Counted from the first letter of the stretch, positions 1-7,424 are shown. The stretch: 14,530 nt of DNA from an uncultured Oscillospiraceae bacterium (GCA_934661715.1 CAKUJL010000013.1:1-14530); one strand, 5' to 3'. Made by a program: numbers and translations. Notes: generated by a model not told the origin, from the sequence alone.

Positions 1-365
1 ACACAATGCCCTTTGCCGACGTGAAATCCGGCAGCTATTATGAGACTGCGGTTCTGTGGGCGCTCGAGAACAACATCGTCAGCGGCACGAGCGAGACGAC
101 CTTCGAGCCCGACGCGGTCTGCACCAGAGCCCAGATCGTCTGCTTCCTCTTCCGCTATAAGGCCGCGAACGGCATGGATGCGGTCACGCTGGCCGAGCTT
201 CTCGGCGGTTACACCGACAGCGCGGAAATCCCCGCCTACGCAAGCCCCGCCCTCAATTGGGCGCTGGCAGCAAGCGTTTTGCAGGGCAGCGGCAGCAAGC
301 TTCTCCCGAACAACCCCTGCACCAGAGCACAAATTGTGACCTTCCTCTATCGCACCATCCGGTAA
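1..365 (+). CDS. C-terminal part of a surface protein with S-layer homology (SLH) repeats, 5' truncated
   Basis: The reading frame is open to the window edge (first full codon at 3-5), so the gene begins upstream and only about 120 residues are visible. Counting from the Met at position 6, two SLH repeats can be seen. The first runs from FADV (about residue 3) to FLFRYK (about 52). The second runs from about residue 69 to FLYR near the end. Each carries the motif CTRAQIV followed by F-L-F/Y-R, the usual SLH core. SLH modules bind pyruvylated secondary wall polymer and anchor exported proteins to the cell wall, so the protein is probably secreted with the anchor at its C terminus. The upstream functional domain is outside the window. 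The stop is followed by a repeat cluster and a terminator. Family assignment is firm; the function of the whole protein is unknown. Confidence 0.85.
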   Translation, partial: TMPFADVKSGSYYETAVLWALENNIVSGTSETTFEPDAVCTRAQIVCFLFRYKAANGMDAVTLAELLGGYTDSAEIPAYASPALNWALAASVLQGSGSKLLPNNPCTRAQIVTFLYRTIR

Positions 366-369
366 GCAG

Positions 370-540
370 CCCTTCTTGCCTCTCCCTTTGGGAGAGGTGG
401 CTGAGCGAAGCGAAGTCGGAGAGGGTATGCACTTCAAAAGGCTGTTCGCCCTCTCAGTCACCTTCGGTGACAGCTCTCCCAGAGGGAGAGCCAAGGGACT
501 GTGCGCAGTGACAGCTCTCCCAAAGGGAGAGCCAAGGGGG
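370..540. repeat. cluster of short palindromic repeats in inverted and tandem copies
   Basis: Three related units fill the gap after the SLH gene. Unit 1 (about 376-426) begins with a perfect 8-bp hairpin CCTCTCCC-TTT-GGGAGAGG at 379-397 and ends in GGAGAGGG. Unit 2 (about 448-497) is a diverged copy in the opposite orientation with the hairpin GCTCTCCC/GGGAGAGC. Unit 3 (508-538) repeats the last 31 bases of unit 2 (467-497) with one mismatch. The outer ends are themselves inverted repeats (CCCTT...CTCTCCC against GGGAGAG..AAGGGG). The pattern fits a non-autonomous intergenic repeat or MITE. No transposase is present, and reading frames through it look like chance. Confidence 0.7.
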
Positions 541-557
541 TGCTTCCCGTTATACAC

Positions 558-598
558 GAAAAATGGAGCGTATCGACACCGATACGCTCCATTTTCTG
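558..598 (-). terminator. strong hairpin, likely terminator of the opp operon (possibly bidirectional)
   Basis: A perfect 16-bp stem (560-575 with 580-595) encloses a 4-base loop, ACAC. On the minus strand the hairpin is followed by five T residues (559-563 read in reverse), as expected for an intrinsic terminator of the oppDFBC transcript, whose last stop codon is at 639. On the plus strand the stem ends in TTTT, so it could also stop read-through from the SLH gene. Confidence 0.65.
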
Positions 599-606
599 TT
601 TCATGA

Positions 607-635
607 CCGCCCATCAAAAGGGCGGCGGATTTTTT
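607..635 (+). terminator. rho-independent terminator, plus strand
   Basis: A 6-bp GC stem, CCGCCC (607-612) with GGGCGG (620-625), has a 7-base loop and is followed by CGGA and six T residues (630-635). It is oriented to end plus-strand transcription from the SLH gene just before the convergent opp operon. Confidence 0.55.
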
Positions 636-638
636 GCG

Positions 639-1520
639 TTATAAGATCTGGTCGCGCTTGCCAAGTCCCCGGCGGACGGCGTTTCCGATGTCCGTGAGAC
701 TCAGTAACGTCGCGATGAGGAAAAGACCCGGAATGACGATGATCCACCAGCTGCCGGTGAGCAGCGCCTTTTCAGAGAGCGAGAGCATACTGCCCCACGA
801 CACGACCTCGAGCGGCAGTCCGAGCCCCAGAAAGCTCAGCGTCGACTCGGCCAGAATCGCGCCGCGCACGTTCATAATGACCATGAACAGAATCGACGGC
901 AGGAAATTGGGGGCCAGATGCGTGATAAGGACATGCAGGAAGCTTCCTCCCATGCATCTTGCCGCCTGCACATATTCCGCGCCCCGCAGCACGCGCACCT
1001 CCGTGCGCACGACCTTCGCGATGGACATCCAGCAGGTCAAGCCAATGACGATCGACAAGCTCCACGCGCTGGCCTTTCCGAGAAGCGCCTGCAACAGGAC
1101 GATGAGCAGCAGATTGGGAATCGAAATGAAAATTTCGTTTGCCCGCATCAAAAACGCGTCGAGCCGCTCTCCCGCGCAGCCGCTGAGACTGCCGAGGAAC
1201 ACGGCGATGGCCGTCGACAAAAGCGTCGCAAGCAGGCCGATGAGAAGAGACAGCCGCCCGCCCGACCAGATCATCGAGAAAATATCGCGCCCCATCGTGT
1301 CCGTGCCAAAAAGGTGCGCGGCGCTCGGCGCGAGATTGCAGGCCGTTAAGTCCATGTAGCCGGGCTCCCCGGTCACAAAGGCGTCACAAAGCAGGCACCC
1401 GAGCACGATCGCGGCCAGAACGGCGAGCGACACGAGGGGCTTTCCCCTGTACCACGGCGCTTTTTTCGCGGAGACCGGCGCTGCGGCGGGCCGGATACCG
1501 ACCAGTGTAAAATCATCCAT
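639..1520 (-). CDS. oppC: oligopeptide/dipeptide ABC transporter permease, OppC/DppC type
   Basis: This is one of the two membrane subunits of a peptide importer. The 293-residue product has a hydrophobic N-terminal segment (about 29-48) and the OppC-family motif FGTDTMGRDIFS at 71-82. Four or five further membrane segments follow. The EAA loop that contacts the ATPases is at about 182-207 (YVQAARCMGG...HLAPNFLPS). ATG at 1520 was chosen because GGGAGG lies 9 bases upstream; a TTG start at 1544 would add 8 residues and has no better site. The start overlaps the oppB stop by 8 bases, so translation is probably coupled. It is the last gene of the oppDFBC operon. Assignment to the BPD-transport family is firm; substrate preference (di- or oligopeptide) cannot be told from sequence. 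Confidence 0.92.
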   Translation of the reverse strand: MDDFTLVGIRPAAAPVSAKKAPWYRGKPLVSLAVLAAIVLGCLLCDAFVTGEPGYMDLTACNLAPSAAHLFGTDTMGRDIFSMIWSGGRLSLLIGLLATLLSTAIAVFLGSLSGCAGERLDAFLMRANEIFISIPNLLLIVLLQALLGKASAWSLSIVIGLTCWMSIAKVVRTEVRVLRGAEYVQAARCMGGSFLHVLITHLAPNFLPSILFMVIMNVRGAILAESTLSFLGLGLPLEVVSWGSMLSLSEKALLTGSWWIIVIPGLFLIATLLSLTDIGNAVRRGLGKRDQIL

Positions 1521-2523
1521 CCGTGTCCGCCTCCCAGCTGTCAATGACTTCCTTTGCCCGCATCCGGGGGTCGATTTTTTCGCTCAGCGCCTGCGCAAAG
1601 AGGCTGCTGGCAATGACGAGCGCACCGGACAGGATGCAAAGCACCATGAGTAGATTGTAGTCCTGATAGCGTGCGCTCTCGAAGCTCAGCGTGCCGAGCC
1701 CCGGAAAGGAGAACACGCTCTCGACAATGTACGTGCCGCCCAGAATGTGCGGAACGGAGATCGCCATGATCGAAAGGTACGAGGGAAGGACATTCCGCAA
1801 ACAGTGCCGGTACAAAACCGCCCGTCGGCCAAGGCCCTTCGATTTTGCCAGCAGCACATAGTCCATGCGCATTTCGTCCAGCATCTTGTTGCGCACCATG
1901 TACGCGTAGTACCACAGATGCCCGAGAACAACGACGGTCAGCGGCAAAATCAGGTGCAGCGCGCGGCTTTTGAGATCGTCCGCTCTTCCCACGTCATACG
2001 CGCCCGAGCTCGGCAGCCACCGCAGATTCACCGCGAACAGCAAAATGAGCACCAGCGACAGCCAGAATTCCGGAATGCAGCTCGTCACCGTGCCGATTTT
2101 GCAAAGAGCGCGGTCTAACGGCCCGTCTTCGTGCCTCGCGCACAGAACGCCGAGGCCGAGCGAGAGGAAAAATGTCAGCAAAAATCCGATGCCGCCCAAT
2201 TGCAGCGTGAACGGAAGCCGCGCACGGATGACCTCCAGCACGTCCATTTTGTATTTGTACGAAATGCCGAAGTTCCCGTGCAGCGCGTTTTGGAGCCACC
2301 GAACATACTGCTCGAGCACCGGACGGTCCAATCCCAGCTTCCGCTCGGCCAGCGCCCGCTCGTCGGGCTTCAATTTTTCCGCGCGTTCGCCGTAATACGA
2401 CACAAGCGGGTCTCCGGGGGCCAGCCGCGCCACAACGAAGACGAGGACGGACAAAACCAGCACGCTCACGAGGAAGACGGCGGTCAGGCGCACGAGCCTC
2501 AAGAGCGTTTTTTTCGTTTTCAA
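1513..2523 (-). CDS. oppB: oligopeptide/dipeptide ABC transporter permease, OppB/DppB type
   Basis: This is the second membrane subunit of the peptide importer, 336 residues, a normal length for OppB. Membrane segments are visible at about 12-33, 108-128, 148-168, 190-210, 250-270 and 290-312. The family signature ARLAPGDP is at 32-39, and the EAA loop is at about 222-247 (DYVLLAKSKGLGRRAVLYRH, then CLRNVLP). The C-terminal motif EKIDPRMR is typical of OppB. The start codon is TTG, which overlaps the oppF stop as TTGA, with AGGAGG about 9 bases upstream. The rare start plus the overlap suggests that translation depends on termination of oppF. It sits between oppF and oppC. Confidence 0.92.
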   Translation of the reverse strand: MKTKKTLLRLVRLTAVFLVSVLVLSVLVFVVARLAPGDPLVSYYGERAEKLKPDERALAERKLGLDRPVLEQYVRWLQNALHGNFGISYKYKMDVLEVIRARLPFTLQLGGIGFLLTFFLSLGLGVLCARHEDGPLDRALCKIGTVTSCIPEFWLSLVLILLFAVNLRWLPSSGAYDVGRADDLKSRALHLILPLTVVVLGHLWYYAYMVRNKMLDEMRMDYVLLAKSKGLGRRAVLYRHCLRNVLPSYLSIMAISVPHILGGTYIVESVFSFPGLGTLSFESARYQDYNLLMVLCILSGALVIASSLFAQALSEKIDPRMRAKEVIDSWEADTDG

Positions 2524-3425
2524 GCCGGGCCGCCTCCTTCCGTGCGGACAAAATGATCGGGCGAAACCTCCGTCAGAACGCCGCCGCGCGGCATCTCGTC
2601 GGGGTCAAAGACGTATAGCTTCCGCCCTCGTTCGCGGATGGGGTCCGGAAGCGGCATCGCGGAGATGAGCGCTTTGGTGTACGGGTGCTGCGGGTGGTCA
2701 AAGAGCTCGTGAGACGGCGCTTCCTCAACAAGCTGCCCGCGGAAAAGCACGCCCACGCGGTCACAAAGATACCGCACCATCGATAAATCGTGCGCGATGA
2801 AGAGAAACGAGAACCCGTGCTCGTCCTGCAAATGGCGGAAGAGATTGATGATCTGCGCCTGAATGGACACATCCAGCGCCGCGACCGGCTCGTCCGCCAC
2901 CAGAAGCTCCGGCTCCATGCAAAGTGCCCGCGCAATGGCGACTCTCTGCCGCTGCCCGCCGGAGAGCTCAGCGGGGTATTTGTCGAGGTAAATTTCGTCG
3001 AGTCCCACGTATTTCATCTGGAACGCGGCCTCTTTGCGGTAGGTTCCGCGCTTCGGGCTCATTTTTGCGATGCGCATGGGCTCGGCGATGATGTTCGCGA
3101 CCTTCATGCGGCCGTTGAGGCTCGAGGTCGAGTCCTGAAAGATCATCTGCCGCGCGGTCTGCAAATACGCCTTGTTCGCGCGGAACTGCTTTGGATCTAA
3201 AATGTCAATGTCGTGGAAGAGAATCTGCCCCGACTGCGGCGCGACGAGGTTCATCACGCAGCGGGCCAGCGTCGATTTTCCCGAGCCGGACTCTCCGACA
3301 AGGCCGTAAATTTCGCCCTTGCGAATGGAAAACGACAGATCGTCGAGCGCCCGCACGCAGGCGGTTTTGCTCAGGTAAAAATCGTGCGTCACGTGCCGCG
3401 CTTCGAGTAAAATTTCAGGCGTCAT
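2520..3425 (-). CDS. oppF: oligopeptide ABC transporter ATP-binding protein, OppF type
   Basis: One of the two cytoplasmic ATPases driving the peptide importer. The 301-residue product has Walker A GESGSGKS at 44-51, Q-loop Gln97, signature LSGGQRQR at 154-161, Walker B ELLVADEP at 173-180 and the switch His212. The C-terminal part (HPYTKALISAMP, then RKLYVFDP) is typical of the OppF half rather than OppD. ATG at 3425 is preceded by GGAGGAG 6-7 bases upstream; the open frame extends further but lacks family sequence. It overlaps the oppD stop by 11 bases and ends in the oppB start. All ATP-binding motifs are intact. Confidence 0.93.
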   Translation of the reverse strand: MTPEILLEARHVTHDFYLSKTACVRALDDLSFSIRKGEIYGLVGESGSGKSTLARCVMNLVAPQSGQILFHDIDILDPKQFRANKAYLQTARQMIFQDSTSSLNGRMKVANIIAEPMRIAKMSPKRGTYRKEAAFQMKYVGLDEIYLDKYPAELSGGQRQRVAIARALCMEPELLVADEPVAALDVSIQAQIINLFRHLQDEHGFSFLFIAHDLSMVRYLCDRVGVLFRGQLVEEAPSHELFDHPQHPYTKALISAMPLPDPIRERGRKLYVFDPDEMPRGGVLTEVSPDHFVRTEGGGPA

Positions 3426-4428
3426 GGCGATCTCCTCCCACCGGCGGTTTGATCTTCGGGGCCCGCGGGTCCAGAAGCCACGTCGCGGCGTAGTGTGTGT
3501 CTGTAATTTTGAACATGGGCGGCTCTTTTTCGTAGTCGATGGCGAGCGCGTACTCGTTCCGGCAGGCAAAGGCGTCGCCTTGCGGCGGGTCGATCAGCGT
3601 CGGCGGCATTCCGGGAATCGTGTAAAGCGCGTCCCTGCCGGCAGATAACGCCGGAAGCGCCCGCAGAAGCGCCCACGTGTACGGGTGCCGCGGGTCATAG
3701 TAGACCTCTTCAGCTAAACCGATCTCGACGATTTTTCCCGCGTACATCACGGCCACGCGGTCGGCGGCTCTGGCTACCACGCCCAGATCGTGTGAAACGA
3801 GAATCGTCGCCGTATGGAGCTTTTCCTGAATGTCCCGCAGAAGGTCCAGAATCTGCGCCTGAATCGTCACGTCCAGCGCCGTCGTCGGCTCGTCGGCCAG
3901 CAGGATTTTTGCCCGTGACGCAAGCGCGATGGCCATTACCGCCCGCTGGCGCATGCCGCCGGAAAAATTGTAGGGGTAGAGCTTCACGCGCTCCGGCGCT
4001 TTTTCGATGCCGACGAGCTCCATGAGCTCCAGAACACGCGCCCGAAGGGCCTCTTTGGAAATCCGCGGCTCATGGACCAGAATCGCCTCGGCGATCTGCG
4101 CCCCGATCGTCATGCTGGGGTTGAGCGCCGTCATCGGGTCCTGAAAGACCATGGAGAAAAGCCGTCCGCGCAGCTTCTGAAGCTCTTTTTCAGAGTACCG
4201 CGCGATATCGGTCCCGCCGAGGAGGATCTCCCCTTCCACGCTGGCCGTTTTGGGAAGCAGGCGCATGATGGCCTTGAGAAGAGCGCTCTTGCCGCAGCCG
4301 GATTCTCCGACGATGGCCAGCACCTCGCCCTCTCGCAGCGTCAGATCGACGCCGCGCACCGCCTGCACCGTCCCCCGCGGGGTATGGTAGCTGACACAAA
4401 GATTCTTAATTTCCAATAATTCAGACAT
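3415..4428 (-). CDS. oppD: oligopeptide ABC transporter ATP-binding protein, OppD type
   Basis: First gene of the operon and partner ATPase of OppF. The 337-residue product has Walker A GESGCGKS at 41-48 (followed by Ala), Q-loop Gln96, signature FSGGMRQR at 155-162, Walker B KILLADEP at 174-181 and His213. The OppD-type tail is present (HPYTWALLRALPAL, IPGMPPTLIDPP, GDAFACRNEYA). The CxxC-type iron-sulfur cysteines found in some OppD tails are absent, as in many Firmicute homologues. ATG at 4428 was chosen because the conserved MSELLEIKNL begins there and AAGGA lies upstream. No substrate-binding protein gene (oppA) is in the operon; it may be elsewhere. The 294-bp upstream gap carries the hairpin array. 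No clear promoter was found. Confidence 0.92.
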   Translation of the reverse strand: MSELLEIKNLCVSYHTPRGTVQAVRGVDLTLREGEVLAIVGESGCGKSALLKAIMRLLPKTASVEGEILLGGTDIARYSEKELQKLRGRLFSMVFQDPMTALNPSMTIGAQIAEAILVHEPRISKEALRARVLELMELVGIEKAPERVKLYPYNFSGGMRQRAVMAIALASRAKILLADEPTTALDVTIQAQILDLLRDIQEKLHTATILVSHDLGVVARAADRVAVMYAGKIVEIGLAEEVYYDPRHPYTWALLRALPALSAGRDALYTIPGMPPTLIDPPQGDAFACRNEYALAIDYEKEPPMFKITDTHYAATWLLDPRAPKIKPPVGGDRHDA

Positions 4429-4446
4429 AATACACGTCCTTCGGAC

Positions 4447-4672
4447 TGACAAAAAGCAGGGGCTTTTTGTCAAAAGGGATGCGCCTCGACTACGCGCATA
4501 ATTTTGCCCCGATGGGGCAAAATTCCACACTTGCGAGGCGATAGGAATTTTTCCGGTCGGCAAAGCCGCCGGATAAAATGGATTTCCATTTTATTTCGCG
4601 TCTGCGGACGCGAAACTCTGCGAGGCTATTATCAATTTCGTGCACTCCGGAAGGGCGCTTTGCGCCCTTCCG
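4447..4672. repeat. array of six tightly packed hairpins between oppD and pepD
   Basis: Six near-perfect inverted repeats follow each other: 4447-4472 (11 bp, TGACAAAAAGC), 4500-4524 (11 bp, AATTTTGCCCC, loop GAT), 4552-4573 (9 bp with one bulged T, TCCGG/CGGC, loop AAA), 4573-4594 (10 bp, ATAAAATGGA, loop TT), 4595-4614 (8 bp, TTCGCGTC, loop TGCG) and 4648-4672 (11 bp, CGGAAGGGCGC, loop TTT). CGCCTCG (4482-4488) can also pair with CGAGGCG (4534-4540), enclosing the second hairpin. TGCGAGGC recurs at 4532-4539 and 4619-4626. No convincing gene is seen in the 4429-4722 gap. It could be a leader of either divergent unit or a modular repetitive element. Confidence 0.75.
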
Positions 4673-4722
4673 CGTACCCATTTCTCCAAACAAAGAACAT
4701 ATTTTGAAAGGATCGTATTGCT

Positions 4723-6171
4723 ATGCGCGTATTAGACCAGCTTGAACCCAGAAAGGTGTTTTCCTTCTTTGAAGATCTCTGCGCCATTCCGCACGGCTCG
4801 GGAAACACGAAGGCCATCAGCGACTACTGCGTGAAATTCGCAAAGGACCGCGGACTGGAGGTACATCAGGACCACCTCAACAACGTCGTCATCGTCAAGC
4901 CCGCAACGAAGGGCTATGAGGCCTCACCCACGGTCATCGTGCAGGGACACCTCGACATGGTCACGGAAAAAACGCCCGAGAGCCCCATTGACTTTTTGAA
5001 GGACGGACTGGACCTTGCCATCGACGGCGATTTTGTCTACGCGAAGGGCACGACCCTCGGCGGCGACGACGGCATTGCGGTCGCGATGGCGCTGGCAGTC
5101 CTCGATTCCGACGATCTCGAGCACCCCAGACTCGAGTGCCTGTTCACGATCGACGAGGAGACCGGCATGGACGGCGCGGTGGGCTTTGACGCGTCCGGTT
5201 TGCAGGGCAAGCGGCTTCTCAACATCGACTCCGAAGAAGAGGGCATCCTGACGGTCAGCTGCGCGGGCGGCGCACATGCGGACGTGCACATTGAAATGGC
5301 GCAGAACGAATGCGCCCTCAGCGCTGCGGAGATCGCGGTGACGGGTCTCAAGGGCGGCCACTCGGGCGCGGAAATCGACAAGGGCCGGGCCAACGCGACG
5401 ATTACGCTCGGAAGAGTGTTGCAGGCGCTGGTCGACGAGCTCGAGGTGCGGCTGGTTTCTGCCGAGGGCGGTCTCAAGGACAACGCCATCCCGAACGCGG
5501 CGAAGGCCGTCATCGCGCTGGACGAAGAGAAGATTTCCCGTGCGCAGGAGATCTGCGCAGAGCTGGAAGCGACGCTGAAAAAGGAATACGCGGCCGCTGA
5601 CCCCGATGTCACCGTCACGTTTACACCGGGCGGCGTTGCGGACAAGGCATTGAGCCTTGTCGACACCAGAAGAGTCTGCACGTTCCTGGGGCTCTACCCC
5701 AACGGCATCGAGTCGATGAGCATGGACATTCCGGGTCTGGTGCAGACGTCCTGCAACCTCGGCATTTTCAAGGTAGACGAAGCGGGGCTCAAGGGCTCGG
5801 GCTCGGTCAGAAGCTCGGTCGCCAGCCGCAAGCAGATGCTGCTTCGCAGAATCCGCCTGCTTGCCGAAGGACTCGAGGGCACGATGCGCGTCTCGGGCGA
5901 GTATCCCGCGTGGGAGTATAAGCGCGAGTCTCATCTGCGCGACGTGATGTGCAGAGTCTATGAGGCGCAGTACGGAGAGCCGATGAAGGTCGAGGCCATT
6001 CACGCCGGACTCGAGTGCGGCCTGTTCTGCGGAAAAATTCCGGGACTCGACGCCGTGTCCTTCGGCCCGAACCTCTATGATATCCATACGACGAAAGAGC
6101 GCATGAGCGCGGCTTCTGTATGGCGCGTTTACGAGTATCTTTGCGCGGTGCTCAGAGAATTAAAGGACTAA
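4723..6171 (+). CDS. pepD: aminoacyl-histidine (cytosol non-specific) dipeptidase PepD, peptidase family M20
   Basis: A cytoplasmic zinc dipeptidase that splits Xaa-His and many other dipeptides into free amino acids. The 482-residue length is normal for PepD. Metal-site residues are visible in family order: H76 and D78 in GHLDMV, D115 in GGDDG, E145/E146 in TIDEETG, D169 in NIDSEEEG, and H455 in IHTTKERMS. This spacing fits characterised PepD enzymes. The lid region contains KGGHSGAEIDKGRANA, and ECGLF near the C terminus is also typical. ATG at 4723 has AAAGGA 10 bases upstream. It is divergent from the oppDFBC importer, so imported peptides could be hydrolysed by its product; this link is inferred from position. 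A terminator hairpin follows. Confidence 0.95.
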   Translation: MRVLDQLEPRKVFSFFEDLCAIPHGSGNTKAISDYCVKFAKDRGLEVHQDHLNNVVIVKPATKGYEASPTVIVQGHLDMVTEKTPESPIDFLKDGLDLAIDGDFVYAKGTTLGGDDGIAVAMALAVLDSDDLEHPRLECLFTIDEETGMDGAVGFDASGLQGKRLLNIDSEEEGILTVSCAGGAHADVHIEMAQNECALSAAEIAVTGLKGGHSGAEIDKGRANATITLGRVLQALVDELEVRLVSAEGGLKDNAIPNAAKAVIALDEEKISRAQEICAELEATLKKEYAAADPDVTVTFTPGGVADKALSLVDTRRVCTFLGLYPNGIESMSMDIPGLVQTSCNLGIFKVDEAGLKGSGSVRSSVASRKQMLLRRIRLLAEGLEGTMRVSGEYPAWEYKRESHLRDVMCRVYEAQYGEPMKVEAIHAGLECGLFCGKIPGLDAVSFGPNLYDIHTTKERMSAASVWRVYEYLCAVLRELKD

Positions 6172-6182
6172 GACGATCGGTG

Positions 6183-6217
6183 AAAGCCCGCCTAGACTTT
6201 CGTTTAGGCGGGCTTTG
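6183..6217 (+). terminator. intrinsic terminator after pepD
   Basis: A 12-bp perfect stem AAAGCCCGCCTA (6183-6194) pairs with TAGGCGGGCTTT (6205-6216) around a 10-base loop, 11 bases after the pepD stop. The T run is short and mostly inside the stem, a form common in clostridial terminators. Confidence 0.7.
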
Positions 6218-6270
6218 GTGCGCTCCGGGAAGGGAAATTCATACGTTTTTGCTCGAATGTTTTTAATTGA

Positions 6271-6301
6271 TTCACAATTTACGTAAAATAGACGGTATAA
6301 T
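6271..6301 (+). promoter_or_regulatory. probable promoter of the J-protein/grpE/dnaK operon
   Basis: A consensus -10 box TATAAT (6296-6301) lies 33 bases before the ATG of the J-protein gene. The best -35 candidate is TTCACA (6271-6276), with a long 19-base spacer. A perfect 10-base palindrome TTTACGTAAA (6278-6287) lies inside the spacer and could be an operator. The CIRCE element of HrcA-controlled chaperone operons (TTAGCACTC-N9-GAGTGCTAA) is not seen here. Confidence 0.5.
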
Positions 6302-6334
6302 AATAAATACTATAAAACGTAGGGAGGGAATTGC

Positions 6335-6973
6335 ATGACGAGAGATCCGTATGAGGTGCTGGGCGTGTCAAAAAGCGCGAGCGAAGACGAGATCAAGCAG
6401 GCCTACCGCCGTCTTGCCAAGCAGTACCATCCCGACCTGCATCCCGGAGACGCCGCGTGCGCAAAGAAGATGAACGAGATCAACGAAGCGTATGATCTGC
6501 TCAAAAACCCGCAGGCGTATCAGGCGTACCGGCAACAGCAGCAGCAAAGCGCCTATCAGCAGGCGTACCGCCAGCAGCAGTCGGCCTATCAGCAGCAGAA
6601 CCAGCAGTATTACGACCCGTTCGGCTTCTGGACCTCGCAGCAGAACGGCCAGAACAGCCAGAACCAGAACCAGAACTATTACCGCTACACCTACACCTAC
6701 CAGCCCGGACAGAACCAGAACGAACAGAACACGCAGTACCAGTGGACGTATCACCGGCCGCACCGCGGCGGCATTCTGCGGAAGCTTTTGAGCGCGTATC
6801 TGATCTTGCAGCTGCTCGGGTGGCTGCTTTCGAGCTGCGCGTATTCCTATTATCCGTCGTACTCGTCCTACGGCTACGCAGGCCAGCCCGACAGCGGCTA
6901 TTCGGACACCTACACCGGCCAGCAGAACGGCGGCTACGGCTACTATGGCTTCGGCTCCGGCCGGCAGAGCTGA
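6335..6973 (+). CDS. J-domain co-chaperone with Gln/Asn/Tyr-rich linker and hydrophobic segment
   Basis: An Hsp40-class partner of the DnaK encoded downstream. Residues 4-65 form a J domain with DPYEVLGV, the [11 protein letters not shown] region and the DnaK-stimulating HPD triad at 32-34. The remainder is unlike classical DnaJ: no Gly/Phe region, no CxxCxGxG zinc repeats and no substrate-binding barrels. Residues 64-138 are extremely rich in Gln, Asn and Tyr and include a partial tandem repeat ([11 protein letters not shown], then [10 protein letters not shown]). Residues about 147-169 form one hydrophobic stretch, probably a membrane helix, followed by a Tyr/Gly/Ser-rich tail. AGGGAGGG lies 6 bases before the ATG. 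The grpE start is 16 bases after the stop, so the genes are likely co-transcribed. Role as DnaK recruiter is inferred; membrane attachment is predicted only from hydrophobicity. Confidence 0.85.
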   Translation: MTRDPYEVLGVSKSASEDEIKQAYRRLAKQYHPDLHPGDAACAKKMNEINEAYDLLKNPQAYQAYRQQQQQSAYQQAYRQQQSAYQQQNQQYYDPFGFWTSQQNGQNSQNQNQNYYRYTYTYQPGQNQNEQNTQYQWTYHRPHRGGILRKLLSAYLILQLLGWLLSSCAYSYYPSYSSYGYAGQPDSGYSDTYTGQQNGGYGYYGFGSGRQS

Positions 6974-6989
6974 AAGGCGGTATTGCACG

Positions 6990-7424
6990 ATGGGCATTTT
7001 TACGAAAAAAGCGCCGCCTGCGCCGGATACCCGTCTGGAGGCGCTGGAGCAGGAATATCAGAATTACCGCCGCCGTACCGAAGCGGTGCGGCAGGACGCG
7101 GCAGAGCAGGCGCAGAGGAAGACCGTCCTCGCGTTTTTGCCGCTTTATGACGATCTCGAGCGGGCGCTCAAGGCGCCGTGTCAGGACGAGCAGTACAAAA
7201 AAGGCGTGGAGCTGATGATGCAGAAGCTGCTGTCCACTCTTACGGGGATGAAGGTCCAGCCCATGCAGTCGCTCGGCAAGTGCTTCAATCCCACGTATCA
7301 CGAGGCCGTGTCGCACGTCGAGGACGAGAGCGCCGGAGAAGAGCGGATCGTCGAGGTCGTGCAGACCGGCTTTACCATGGACGAAGAAGTCCTCCGCCAC
7401 GCGAAGGTTATCGTGGCAAATTGA
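6990..7424 (+). CDS. grpE: GrpE, nucleotide exchange factor of DnaK (short form)
   Basis: Promotes ADP release from DnaK so that substrate is freed. The 144-residue product is shorter than usual (about 180-200) because the disordered N-terminal extension is nearly absent. The long-helix region EYQNYRRRTEAVRQDA runs into LPLYDDLERAL at about 49-59, which is the conserved GrpE core. The C-terminal beta domain contains FNPTYHEAVSHVE and ends with the expected VLRHAKVIVAN. ATG at 6990 was chosen because AAAGGCGG lies 9 bases upstream and family similarity begins here; the frame is open further upstream inside the preceding gene. It lies between the J-protein and dnaK. A small hairpin (7429-7443) lies in the 52-bp gap before dnaK. 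Confidence 0.9.
   Translation: MGIFTKKAPPAPDTRLEALEQEYQNYRRRTEAVRQDAAEQAQRKTVLAFLPLYDDLERALKAPCQDEQYKKGVELMMQKLLSTLTGMKVQPMQSLGKCFNPTYHEAVSHVEDESAGEERIVEVVQTGFTMDEEVLRHAKVIVAN

Noticed and set aside
376..606. Open frames running through the repeat cluster
   Set aside because: They follow the repeats and a terminator hairpin, with no ribosome site or domain-like sequence.
3415..4428. OppD Walker A ending GKSA instead of GKST as a sign of an inactive ATPase
   Set aside because: Non-Thr residues after GKS are common in OppD proteins and all other ATPase motifs are intact.
4490..4722. Short open frames on both strands in the opp-pepD gap
   Set aside because: They cross several hairpins, lack ribosome sites and look like chance frames.
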